From Tetmemena sp. SeJ-2015 (taxonomy: Eukaryota; Ciliophora; Spirotrichea; Sporadotrichida; Oxytrichidae): a DNA stretch of 64,000 nt. Every line of letters starts with the position of its first letter. The stretch's first letter is position 1. The notes beneath the pieces are model-generated. The model saw only the letters and a program-made list of their open reading frames with translations. It was not told the origin of the DNA and did no database searches. The stretch is taken from the NCBI GenBank assembly GCA_027382625.1, contig JAJKFJ010020752.1, forward strand, positions 62,001-126,000, written 5' to 3'. Shown one piece after another: positions 9,740-19,590 of the stretch. The translations under genes and the position numbers were made by a program.

Positions 9740-10378
9740 CCATGCCGGATATGCCCAGACGCGGCCTTCTCCTCATCCTTTCCTCGCCCTCGGGCGCGGG
9801 GAAATCGACCATGGCGCGGCGGCTGAATGGACTGGACCCACCATCCGCTTCTCGTTTCCGCCACCACCGCAACAGCCGCGCCCCGGCGAGGACATGGCGT
9901 TCATACTGGTTCCGACCATGACGGTTTCGAAGCGCTGTCGCGGCGGGCGAGATGCTGGAACATGCCGAGGTTTTCGGCAATTTCTACGGCACGCCGCGCG
10001 CGCCGGTCGAGGAAGGCCATGCCGAGCGGTCGCGACACGCTGTTCGACATCGACTGGCAGGGCGGCCAGCAGATCAAGCAGGCGATGCGCGACGATGTGG
10101 TCTCGGTCTTCATCCTGCCGCCCTCGATCGCCGAACTGGAACGGCGGCTGCGGGGCAGGGGGCAGGACAGCGACGAGGTGATCGCCGGACGCATGGCCAA
10201 AAGCCGCGACGAGATCAGCCATTGGGCGGAATATGATTATGTGCTGGTGAACCATGAGGTCGAGGCGACCTTCGCCGACCTTCAGGCCATCGTCACTGCC
10301 GAGAGGCTGAAGCGCAACCGCCAGCCCGGCCTGACGGGTTTTGTCCGCGGATTGAATACGGAGTTCGAAACCAGATGA
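9736..10378 (+). CDS. gmk: Guanylate kinase (frameshifted)
   Basis: Guanylate kinase converts GMP to GDP with ATP and is normally essential. The P-loop is [19 protein letters not shown]. After indels near 9830-10010 the final frame shows [60 protein letters not shown] and ends at 10376-10378. GMP-binding residues around the SVSATTRAPRPGE motif appear split over frames. The alternative start at 9742 (MPDMPRRG) is equally plausible. Two to four indels in such a gene argue for sequence error. The stop overlaps the next ATG (ATGA). Confidence 0.9.
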
Positions 10379-10874
10379 TCTATGCGCTTGAGCATCTCTC
10401 CTGACATCGACCCCGACGCCTGGGTCGCGCCCGGCCCCAATGTGATTGGGCGGTGGGGCTGCGGCCGACGCGGGATCTGGTTGGGGCGCGGCGCTGCGCG
10501 GCGACAAGAATGGATCGAGCGGGGGCGAGGACCAACGTGCAGGAAAACTGCGTGCTGCATACCGATATGGGCTATCCGCTGACCATCGGCGCGAATTGCA
10601 CCATCGGCCACAAGGCGATGCTGCACGGCTGCACCATCGGCGAGGGCACCCTGATCGGCATGGTGCGATCGTGCTGAATGGCGCCAAGATCGGCAAGGGC
10701 TGCCTGATCGGCGCCTGTGCCCTGATCACCGAAGGCAAGGAAATTCCCGATGGCAGCCTGGTCATGGGCAGCCCGGGCCGGGTGGTGCGGGAGCTGGATG
10801 ACGCGGCCCGGGCGCGATTGCTGAAATCGGCCGAAGGCTACCGCGCCAATGCGGCGCGGTTCCGGCCGGGTTGA
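10375..10874 (+). CDS. Gamma carbonic anhydrase family protein (left-handed beta-helix) (frameshifted)
   Basis: The reading begins MIYALEHLS, and continues in other frames with [52 protein letters not shown] and [27 protein letters not shown] hexapeptide repeats, then [16 protein letters not shown]. The histidines of the [11 protein letters not shown] and GHKAMLHGC segments are the zinc-ligand positions of gamma carbonic anhydrases (YrdA/PaaY/CaiE group). Activity in this group varies, so only the family is assigned. Indels are near 10400, 10490-10530 and 10665. It overlaps the gmk stop by four bases. Confidence 0.85.
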
Positions 10875-10915
10875 AGGCGCTTTAGCGCGCAAGTCGCTTC
10901 GAAGGGATTTGCCCG

Positions 10916-12044
10916 TTACAGCCTGACCCGCGCGCCGCCCGCCCGGGCGCTTTCGGCAATCGCATGGATCACCCGCTCGATCTTCAGCGCCTCCGTGAAA
11001 TCCATATCCGCCGTTCCGCCCGCAATCGCCCGCATGAGCTCGGCGCATTCGATCACCTTCAACTCGTTGAAGCCAAGCTGATGACCGGGTGCCGGGGAGA
11101 AGGCGCCATAGGGCGGATGGGCCCGGGCCGGTCAGGATGGTCTTGAACCCCTGCGTGGCCTTGTCGCCCTCATTCACATAAAGCTGCAACTCGTTCATCC
11201 GCTCCTGGTCATAGACAACCATGCCCCTGGTGCCATGCACCTCGAAGCCCAGCCGCGACTTGCGCCCCCAGGCCGAGCGCGAAATCACCATGCTGCCCTG
11301 CACCCCGCCCGCGAAGCGCAGGATCACGCTGGCCGCATCCTCGTTCTCCACCGCCGCGCGGCCCGCGCCGCCGGGCAGGGGGCGGGTCTCATGGATGGTC
11401 TGCATCTCGGCGATCAGGCTTTCCACCTCGCCCACCAGACCGCGCGCCAGGCTGACCAGGTGCGAGCCGATATCGCCAAGCGCGCCCAGGCCCGCATCGG
11501 CCAGTTTCGCCCGCCAGCTCCATTCCAGATCGGGGTCGGCCTGATAATCCTCATCCACCCAGCCGCGGAACTGCACAACGCGCCCGATCGCGCCGTCGCG
11601 GATCAGCCTTTGCGCATGGGTATAGGCGGGGTTGCGCAGGTAATTGTAGCCGACCATCGTGACCTTACCCGCCGCCCTGGCCGCCGCCGCCATTTCCTCG
11701 GCCTGAGCCAGGGTCAGCGCCATCGGCTTTTCGCACCAGACATGCTTGCCGTTGCGCAAGGCCTCCAGCGCCATGGCATGGTGCAGGCCGTTCGGCGTGG
11801 TGATCGAGACGACATCCACCGCCGGATCGGCGCAGAGCGCCCGCCAGTCGCTGGTGGCGCGGTCAAAGCCGAATTGCGCCGCCATCTCGCCAGCGCGGTC
11901 GGGCGTGTCGCACAGAAGCGCCAGGTGCGGCACGGCCACAGAGGCGCCCGCATCCCCCATCACCGCCTTGACGTTGCGCCAGGCAAGCGCATGGGTCTTG
12001 CCCATGAACCCCGTGCCGATCAGTCCCACGCCCAGCGACGCCAT
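10916..12044 (-). CDS. Gfo/Idh/MocA family NAD(P)-dependent oxidoreductase, probably inositol-related (frameshifted at C-terminus)
   Basis: The N-terminal Rossmann fold reads GVGLIGTGFMGKTHA, followed by VDVVSITTPNGLHHAMAL and the family motif HVWCEKPMALT, then VGYNYLRNPAYTHAQRLI and the second domain with GALGDIGSHLVSLA. The first 300 codons are clean; the last about 70 (ending GARVRL at 10916) are in other frames after an indel near 11120. It is divergent from iolR and shares an operator-like palindrome with it, so it probably oxidises an inositol isomer or derivative. It differs from a canonical IolG call only by inference, so no symbol is given. Confidence 0.85.
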
Positions 12045-12061
12045 GATCCAGCCTTTCCTGT

Positions 12062-12077
12062 TGGAATATTTGTTCCA
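12062..12077. promoter_or_regulatory. Candidate IolR operator, TGGAA-N6-TTCCA
   Basis: A perfect inverted repeat lies between the divergent Gfo/Idh gene (start 12044) and iolR (start 12122). From memory, IolR (RpiR family) of Sinorhizobium meliloti binds a GGAA-N6-TTCC element; the match here is exact in both half-sites. This position would let IolR control both genes. Confidence 0.65.
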
Positions 12078-12121
12078 TGCGTGCTAGCCTGAACCCGCCC
12101 CCTGCTGTCAAGGGATATTCG

Positions 12122-12947
12122 ATGGAAGACACTGCCGCCCAGACGCCCCCCGCCACGGTCGAGGAATTCCGTGACCGGCTTTCCGCCGTGCTGGATGACC
12201 TGCCCAAGCGTCTGCGCCAATGCGCCGATTACATCGCCGCCCATTCCGACCGCATCGCCGTCTCGACCGTGGCCGAACTGGCTGCGGGGGCCGATGTTCC
12301 GCCCTCGGCCCTGATGCGGTTTTGCCAGATCATGGGGTTTTCCGGCTTTTCCGAAATGCAAAAGCTGTTCCGCGAGGCCTATGCCCCCGGTTGGCCCGAT
12401 TACTCGACGCGGTTGAAGAACCTTAAGGACAGCGGCACGGGCAGTCCGGCGGCGTTGTTGGCGGAATTTCGTCGAGGCGGGCCGCGCCTCGTTGGAAGCG
12501 CTGGCGAAATCGGTGGATGAGGCTGCCGCTGGCCGCCGCCGTGCAGGCGCTGGCCAGGGCGGAAACCGTGCATGTCGTGGGCTTCCGCCGCACCTTTCCC
12601 GTGGCGGCCTATCTGGTCTATGTCTTCGAGAAGATGTCGGTTCCGGCCATGCTGCATGACGGGGTCGGCAAGCTGGACCATCGCTTCGCGCTGCGCCCCG
12701 TGATGCCGTCGTCGCCATCACTTTCGCACCCTATTCCGAGGAAACCCTGTCGCTGGCCCAGGATGCGCGCGACCGGGGCCTGCCGGTCGTCGCCCTGACC
12801 GACCGCGCCACCAGCCCGCTTGCGCGCAATGCCAGCGCGCTTTTGATGGTGCCCGAGGTGGACTTTGGCGCCTTCCGTTCGCTTTCGGCCACCATCGCGC
12901 TGGCGCTGTCGCTTGCCGTCGCGGTCGGATCGGCCCGCGAGGGCTGA
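12122..12947 (+). CDS. iolR: RpiR/MurR family transcriptional regulator, probable inositol repressor IolR (frameshifted)
   Basis: The N-terminal HTH_6 domain is clear: EFRDRLSAVLDDLPKRLRQCADYI, VSTVAELAAGADVPPSALMRFCQIMGFSGFSEMQKLF. After an indel near 12470 the SIS (sugar isomerase) domain follows: AVQALARAETVHVVGFRRTFPVAAYLVYVFEKM and, after another indel near 12705, ITFAPYSEETL-like text with DARDRGLPVVALTDRATSPLARNASALLMVPE. The SIS domain probably binds an inositol catabolite. It is the first gene of the iol run and lies between two candidate operators. The role as iol repressor is inferred from context. Confidence 0.85.
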
Positions 12948-12989
12948 AAAGGCCCGGCCCCGAAAAACTGCTTCCCCTGCGCCACATAA

Positions 12990-13005
12990 TAGAATAAAAA
13001 TTCCA
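12990..13005. promoter_or_regulatory. Second candidate IolR operator, TAGAA-N6-TTCCA, before iolC
   Basis: It has the same spacing as the site at 12062 and one mismatch in the left half (AGAA for GGAA). It lies in the iolR-iolC gap, 65 bases before the iolC start, with an A-rich core in an otherwise GC-rich region. It is flanked by a 7-base inverted repeat (CCCCTGC at 12974-12980, GCAGGGG at 13009-13015). Confidence 0.55.
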
Positions 13006-13069
13006 AAAGCAGGGGCAACCCTGAGTCTCTGCCCGGGAGGGGCAGGGCGGCACGCCGGGGAGGGAAGGC

Positions 13070-14972
13070 ATGAAGACGCTGGATGTGATCACCATCGGCC
13101 GCTCGTCGGTCGATCTTTACGGCGCGCAGGTGGGCGGGCGACTTGAAGATATGGGGTCGTTCCAGAAATACATCGGCGGCAGCCCGACCAACATGGCGGC
13201 AGGCACGGCGCGACTGGGCCTGAAATCCGCGCTGATCACCCGCGTCGGCGACGAACACATGGGCCGTTTCATCCGCGAGGAGCTGGCCCGCGAAGGCGTG
13301 GATGTGCAGGGCGTCAAGACCGACCCGGACCGGCTGACCGCGCTGGTCCTCTTGGGTATCCGCGATGACAAGCAGTTTCCGCTGATCTTCTATCGGGAAA
13401 CTGCGCCGACATGGCGCTGTGCGAGGACGACATCGACGAGGGTTTCATCGCCCTGTCCCGTTCTGTTGTCGCCACAGGCACACATCTGTCGCATCGCCAT
13501 ACCGCCGCCGCCGTGCTCAAGGCGCTGACCCTTGCCCGCAAGCATGGCGCGCAGACCGCGCTGGACATCGACTACCGCCCGAACCTCTGGGGCCTTTCGG
13601 CCATGGCGATGGCGAGAACCGCTTTATCGAAAGCGCGAAGGTCACCGCACAACTTCAAACACGCTTCATCTTTCGATCTGATCGTCGGCACCGAGGAAGA
13701 GTTTCACATCGCCGGTGGGTCGACTGATACGATCGCGGCCCTGCGCGCGGTTCGCGCGGTGTCCAAGGCCACGCTGGTCTGCAAACGCGGCCCGATGGGG
13801 GCCGCCGCCTTTACCGGTGCCATCCCCGACAGTCTGGATGAAGGCTTGTCCGGCCCCGGCTTCCCGATCGAGGTGTTCAACGTCCTCGGCGCGGGCGACG
13901 GGTTCATGTCCGGCTTACTAAAGGGATGGCTCGATGGCGAGGACTGGCCCCGCGCGCTGACCTATGCCAATGCCTGCGGCGCCTTCGCCGTCAGCCGCCA
14001 TGGCTGCACCCCGGCCTATCCAAGCTGGGACGAGCTGCAATTCTTCCTGAAGCGCGGCGTCCAGACCCCCGCCTTGCGCAAGGATGCCGCACTGGAACAG
14101 CTTCATTGGGCGACGAACCGCCACAAGGACTGGTCCACCATGCGCGTCTTTGCCTTTGACCACCGGATGCAGCTTGAGCAGATGGAGGGGGCAAGCCCTG
14201 AAAACATCTCTGAATTCAAGAAGCTCTGCCTTGAAGCTGCGCTAAGAGTTCAGGATGGCCGGCCGGGCTATGGCATCCTGTGCGACAGCCGCCTTGGCCG
14301 CGACGCGCTTTATGCCGCTGCCGGAACCGGATTGTGGATCGGCCGCCCCGTGGAATGGCCCGGCTCGCGCCCCTTGACGCTGGAACCGGAACTCGGCCCC
14401 GATTTCGGCGGGCTGTCGGAATGGCCGCTGGAACATGTGGTCAAGGTGCTGTGCTTCTACCACCCCGACGACAGCGCCGAGGTCAAGGCGCAGCAGGAAG
14501 AAACCGTCCTGCGCCTGTTCCACGCCTGCCGCCGCAACCGTCTGGAAATGCTGCTGGAAATCATCCCGTCCAAGGTCGGCCCGGTCGATGACCAGACCTC
14601 GGCCCGGCTGATCCGCCGCTTCTACGAGATCGGCATCTTCCCCGACTGGTGGAAGCTGGAACCCTTCACCACCGATGCCGCCTGGGCCGCGGCCTGCGCC
14701 GCCATCACCGAAAACGACCCCTATACCCGCGGCATCGTCGTTCTGGGTCTGGATGCGCCGGAGGAAGACCTTGCCGTTTCGCTTCGCCTTGCCGCCAGCC
14801 ATGAACTGGTCAAGGGTTTCGCCGTGGGCCGCACGATCTTTGCCGAAGCCGCCCGGCCTGGCTTGCGGGGCAGATCACCTCGGAGCAGGCGGTGGCGCAG
14901 ATGGAAAGCAGATACGCGCGGCTTTGCCGCATCTGGGATGAGGCCCGCCGGGCCGGGGAGATGGCCGCATGA
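13070..14972 (+). CDS. iolC: Bifunctional 5-dehydro-2-deoxygluconokinase / DUF2090 protein IolC (frameshifted)
   Basis: IolC phosphorylates 2-deoxy-5-keto-D-gluconate. The PfkB kinase half has MKTLDVITIGRSSVDLYG, FQKYIGGSPTNMAAGTARLG and the catalytic FNVLGAGDGFMSGLLKGWL. The C-terminal half (from about residue 330) is a DUF2090 aldolase-like domain, RVFAFDHRMQLEQM through LVKGFAVGRTIFAEAARPW, as in proteobacterial IolC fusions of about 630 residues. DUF2090 has been proposed to be the IolJ-like aldolase; that is not shown here. Indels lie near 13400, 13610-13680 and 14860. The TGA overlaps the iolD ATG (ATGA). Confidence 0.93.
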
Positions 14973-16765
14973 CCACGATCAGACTGACCGCCGCGCAGGC
15001 CATGGTGAAATACATCGCCGCGCAACGCACGCCCGATGGCCACCGCGTGATCGAGGGCGTCTGGGCGATCTTTGGCCATGGCAATGTCGCCGGGATCGGC
15101 GAGGCGCTGCATGGCATCAAGGAAGATCTGCCCACCTGGCGGGCCAGAACGAACAGACCATGGCCCATGCCGCCATCGCCTTGCCAAGGCCAGCAAGCGC
15201 CGCCGCGCCATGGCTCCGACCTCGATCGGCCCGGCGCGACCAACATGGTGACCGCAGCCGCCCTGGCGCATGTGAACCGCCTGCCGGTGCTGTTTCTGCC
15301 CGGCGACGTCTTCGCCAACCGCGCTCCCGATCCGGTGCTGCAGCAGATCGAGGATTTCGACGACGCCACGGTCAGCGCGAATGACTGTTTCCGCCCGGTC
15401 GTGCGCTATTTCGACCGCATCTCGCGGCCCGAACATATCCTGACAGCCCTTCCGCGCGCGCTTCGCGTCATGACCGACCCTGCCGAATGCGGCCCGGTGA
15501 CGCTGGCCTTTTGTCAGGACGTGCAGGCCGAAGCCTATGACTACCCCGAGGCGTTCTTTACCCCCAAGGTCTGGCACATCCGCCGCCCGCAGCCCGATGC
15601 GGCGAACTGGAGGGCCGTGGCCGCGATCAAGGCGGCGAAAGCCCCCGTCATCGTCGCAGGCGGCGGGGTGATCTATTCCGGCGCGGAGCAGGTGCTGCTG
15701 GATTTGCGCGTCGCCACAATATCCCGCTGGTCGAAACCCAGGCGGCAAGGGGCTGTCGATTGGGAAGAGGATCTGCATTTCGGTTCTCCCGCTCACCGCA
15801 CCGGCTGCGCAATGCGCTAGGCGGCGCGGCCATCTGGTCATCGTTCGCCACAGGTTCCAGAGTTCACCACCGGCTCTGACGGTGTTCTCGGCCCCGGGCG
15901 CAAGCTGCTGTCGATCAATATCCACGGTTTGATGCCCTAAGGCGGCGCAACCGCTTGCTTTGTATGCCGAAAGTCGCGTTGGACGAAGATCAGCGCCGCC
16001 CTGGGGGAGACGCGTTTCGCCGACCCGGATTTCGCTGCCCGGAAAGATTGGTTCGCCACCACCGACCGGCTGTTCGCGGCCCCCGAGGGCAACCAGCTTC
16101 CCTCGGACGCGCAGGTGATCGGCGCGGTCAGCCGCAACACGAGGCAAGCAATCGCTGATCATGTCGGCGGCAGGCACCATGCCGGTGCGCTGCATGTGCT
16201 GTGGCGCGCGGCGCAGGGCGGCTATCACATGGAATACGGTTTCTCCTGCATGGGATATGAGATTGCGGGGCGATGGGCATCAAGATGGCCCAGCCGGATC
16301 GCGACGTGATCTGCATGGTGGGGGACGGATCGTACATGATGGCGAATTCCGAACTGGCGACGGCGTGATGATGGGCATCCCCTTCACGGTCGTGACTGAC
16401 CGACAATCGCGCTATGGCTGCATCAACCGGCCTGCAACAATCGACCGGCGGCGCGCGCCCTTCAACAACCTTCTGGATGATTCCTTCCACGTCAATGACT
16501 TGCAGCTCGATCTTGTTGCGCATGCTCGCAGCTGGGTGCGCTGGCCGTCAAGTGTCAGGCATTGCGGGCTGGAGGCCGAGATGCAGAGGCCAAAACCGCC
16601 CGCCTGCCGACCGTGATCGTGATCGACACCGATCCCGCCCCCGGCACCGGCGCGGGCGGCACTTGTGGGATGTCGCGGTCCCCGAGGTTTCCCCCGACCG
16701 CAGGATGCGCGCCGACGCCGCGAAGTTATGAACGGGCCGTCAAGGCCCAGTGGCTTGTCAATTGA
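14969..16765 (+). CDS. iolD: 3D-(3,5/4)-trihydroxycyclohexane-1,2-dione acylhydrolase IolD (heavily frameshifted)
   Basis: IolD is a thiamine-diphosphate enzyme that opens the ring of the inositol-derived dione. The N-terminal part reads [39 protein letters not shown] (the ThDP glutamate region), [12 protein letters not shown] and [15 protein letters not shown], then [55 protein letters not shown]. The C-terminal half is broken every 60-150 bases, but [40 protein letters not shown] and [12 protein letters not shown] are seen in order. At least eight indels occur. The stop is 5 bases before iolE. Confidence 0.9.
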
Positions 16766-16770
16766 GGCAG

Positions 16771-17667
16771 ATGACATTGATCCTTTTCGGCACAACCCAT
16801 CGCCTGGGCCAATGATGACGACCAGACGATCGGGGCGGAATCCACCCCCGCATCCTTGACGAGGCGGGTCGCCAGATCGGCTTTGACGGCATCGAAAACG
16901 GCCACCGCTGGCCGGATGACCCCGAGGAATTGCGCGCACTTCTGGCCTCTTACGGGCTGAAGTTCATTTCCGGCTGGTATTCCACCGAACTCTTGACCCG
17001 CTCGGTCGAGGATGAAATCGCCGCCGTCCAGCCCCATCTTGCCAAGCTCAAGCACAATGGCTGCAAGGTGATGATCGTCTGCGAGACCTCGAACGCGATC
17101 CATGGCGATGCGAAGAAGCCGGTGAATGACCGACCGCGGCTGACCGCAGCCGAAATGGTGGAATTCGGCAGGAAACTCGAAGGCTTCGCCGCCTTCCTTG
17201 CCACGCAGGGCATGACCTTGGTCTACCATCACCACATGGGAACCATCGTCGAAAGCCCCGAGGAGATCGACGCGCTGATGGCGGCGACCGGCCCGCATAC
17301 GCACCTGCTGTTCGACGCGGGCCATTGCACCTTTGGCGGCGGCGATCCGGCCAAGGTTCTGGCGCGGCATATCGGGCGCGTGCGCCATTTCCACGCCAAG
17401 AACATCCGCCCAGATGTGGTGGCGCGCGTGCGCAGCGAGGGCCTGTCCTTCCTGCAAGGCGTGGTCGCAGGCGCCTTCACTGTGCCGGGCGATCAGGGCG
17501 GCGCCATCGATTTTGCGCCGCTTCTCCAACAACTTGCGGGCGCTTCCTATGATGGCTGGATCGTGATCGAGGCCGAGCAGGACCCCAACGTCCGCAACCC
17601 GCTCTTGTATCAGACGCTGGGCCTTGCGACGCTGAAGCGGCAGGCCAAGGCGGCGGGCCTGATCTGA
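16771..17667 (+). CDS. iolE: Myo-inosose-2 dehydratase IolE (frameshifted near the start)
   Basis: IolE dehydrates 2-keto-myo-inositol. MTLILFGT and PIAWANDDDQTIGAE open the protein in two frames; from 16930 the frame is clean: YGLKFISGWYSTELLTRSVEDE, LVYHHHMGTIVESPEEID, HLLFDAGHCTFGGGDPAKVL, RVRHFHAKNIRPDVV, GLSFLQGVVAGAFTVPGDQG and WIVIEAEQDPNVRNPLLYQ. The TIM-barrel metal ligands (Glu, Asp, His, Glu positions of the xylose-isomerase-like family) lie in these blocks. The indels are confined to about 16795-16850. It follows iolD by five bases and is clearly co-transcribed. Confidence 0.93.
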
Positions 17668-17682
17668 AATCCAATTGTTCCG

Positions 17683-17730
17683 GGGCTCTGCCCGGGACCT
17701 CCGGGATATTTTGCCAGGATGAAGGGCAGG
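17683..17730 (+). repeat. Intergenic element of the type scattered in rhodobacterial genomes (copy 1)
   Basis: The iolE-iolB gap has GC-rich self-complementary text (CCGGGGCTCTGCCCGG) followed by CCGGGATATTTTGCCAGGATGA. The TATTTTGCCAGGATGA core recurs, on the other strand, at 44722-44738. From memory this hairpin-plus-ATATTTTTGCCA arrangement is frequent between genes in Rhodobacteraceae and may act as a transcription attenuator or terminator. Confidence 0.5.
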
Positions 17731-18528
17731 ATGCGGATCTGTGCGAAAGCCGAAGGGACGCCGAAGGTGATGCCTGACGCCGGAAAGCGCGGGCTGTTCC
17801 TATGTCGGCTTTGGCCTTTACCGGCTGGAGCCGGGCGATGTGGCCGAAGAGATGACCGGCGACCGCGAGGTGATCCTGGTTCTGGTCGAGGGCAAGGCGC
17901 AGATCACCGCCGCCGGGCAGGATTGGGCTCATGGCGAGCGGATGGATGTCTTTGAAAAGACGGCACCGCATTGCCTCTATGTGCCGAACGGGTCGGACGG
18001 CGCGCGGTGGCGACCACGCCCTGCACGCTGGCGGTCTGCACCGCCCCCGGCAAGGGCAACTTCGCCGCACAACGCCTTGGGCCGGAAGGTATTTCCCTGA
18101 CACCGCGGGCAGGGGCCAATACCCGCCATATCAACAATATCGCCATGGAAGCGCGCGACGTCGCCGACAGCCTGCTGGTGACCGAGGTCTTTACTCCGCA
18201 GGGCAACTGGTCGTCCTATCCCAGCCATCGCCATGACGAGGATGACTTTCCCCGCATGACCTATCTGGAAGAGACCTATTACCACCGGCTCAACCCCGGG
18301 CAGGGCTTTGGCGTGCAGCGGGTCTATACCGAGGATGGCAGCCTCGACGAGACGATGGCGGTCAAGAACCACGATCTCGTGCTGGTGCCGCGCGGCCATC
18401 ACCCCTGCGGCGCGCCCTATGGCTATGAGATGTATTATCTGAATGTCATGGCCGGGCCGCTGCGCAAATGGCGCTTCGCCAATGATCCCGACCATGACTG
18501 GATCTGGCAACGCGACAACACGGCCTGA
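17731..18528 (+). CDS. iolB: 5-deoxy-glucuronate isomerase IolB (frameshifted)
   Basis: IolB isomerises 5-deoxy-D-glucuronate to 2-deoxy-5-keto-gluconate, the substrate of IolC. After a damaged first 40 codons the cupin reads YRLEPGDVAEEM-like text, EVILVLVEGKAQITAAGQDWAHGERMDVFEKTAPHCLYVPNG, then TRHINNIAMEARDVADSLLVTEVFTPQGNWSSYPSHRHDEDDFPRMTYLEETYYHRLNPGQGFGVQRVYTED in pieces, with VPRGHHPCGAPYGYEMYYLNVMAG. The histidine cluster around SHRHDE and GHHP supplies the metal ligands. Start is ambiguous: 17731 or 17719. Indels lie near 17800, 18000 and 18105. Confidence 0.9.
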
Positions 18529-18588
18529 CCTCTGGCGCCACGCGGCCCCGCAGGCTAGACGGGTCGCGCAGATGGTGCGGAGAGGATC

Positions 18589-19586
18589 ATGGACGCCACG
18601 GTCGATCAGCTTTCTGGCAAGACGTGCCGTGCCGGGGGCCTGACCTGGCTTCGTGCCGCTCGTCAGGCGGCCGGCGCCTGATGCAGGGGCGCTGGGGCGC
18701 AACCTGGCGCTGGTGCTGCGCGCGCCCGATCTGTTGCAGGCGGTTGCGCAGGCTTTCGCGGGCGAGGGCGCGCGCGAGGCGCTGCTGCGCCTGTCGGATG
18801 ACAGCCAGTATCGCGCCATGTCACCCCCTTGCAGGGCGGCAGCAAGGTGCTGTGCGTCCTGCGCGACATCACGACCGAGACTCAGGCCGAACAGATGCGC
18901 CGCGATTTCGTGGCGAATGTCAGCCATGAATTGCGAACCCCGCTGACCGCCCTGCTTGGCTTTATCGAAACCCTGCGCGGGGCGGCGCGTGACGATGCCG
19001 CCGCCCGCGACCGCTTCCTTGCGATCATGGAGCGCGAGGCCGAGCGGATGAACCGCCTGATCCGCGACCTTCTGCACCTCTCCCGCGTCGAATCCGAGGA
19101 ACGCGTCCGCCCGCGCGAGGCGGTGGATCTGGCCGGCGTCTTGAAATCGGTCGCCGCCACCGTGCGGTCGGCCGCCGAAGAAAAGGACAGCCGCATCGCC
19201 ATAGCCGGGGCCGAGGCGCCGGTCTGGGTAACGGGCGATCCCGACCATTGACGCAGGTTTTCCCTGACCTGTTTGGAAAACGCGGTTAAAAATACGGCGC
19301 GCGCGGGCAGGAGGTCCGGGTCGAGATCCGCCGCGAGACCAGCTATCGCGGCCCGGTCACCCGCGTCGATGTCACAGACCGGGGCGAGGGCATCGACCCG
19401 ATCCATCTGCCGCGGCTGACCGAACGCTTCTACCGCGTCGACACCCACCGGTCCCGCGCCGAAGGCGGCACGGGCTTGGGTCTTGCCATTGTCAAGCATA
19501 TCGTCAATCGCCATCGCGGCTGGCTGAAGATCGACAGCAAGCGGGGGGAAGGATCGGTGTTCTCGGTGATCCTTCCCGAAGGCTGA
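18589..19586 (+). CDS. PhoR-like sensor histidine kinase (frameshifted, damaged N-terminus)
   Basis: The C-terminal kinase is clear: [26 protein letters not shown] carries the H-box, then [24 protein letters not shown]. After an indel at about 19250 come NLFENAVKYG (N-box), [15 protein letters not shown] (G1), [15 protein letters not shown] and [19 protein letters not shown] (G2). The N-terminal 80 codons are broken, but [21 protein letters not shown] and [19 protein letters not shown] point to one PAS domain and no obvious membrane segments. PhoR normally works with PhoB in phosphate sensing; no phoB or pst gene is near, so the target is uncertain. Confidence 0.8.
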
Positions 19587-19590
19587 TGGC

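Noticed and set aside
7891..9867. 658-codon minus-strand ORF covering yicC and the PAS gene
   Set aside because: Only its C-terminal part (below about 8650) coincides with the PAS gene; the rest is antisense to yicC.
9736..10378. Programmed frameshifting in gmk and other split genes
   Set aside because: Break points differ from gene to gene, have no common slippery sequence or downstream structure, and appear in families with no known recoding; sequence error is simpler.
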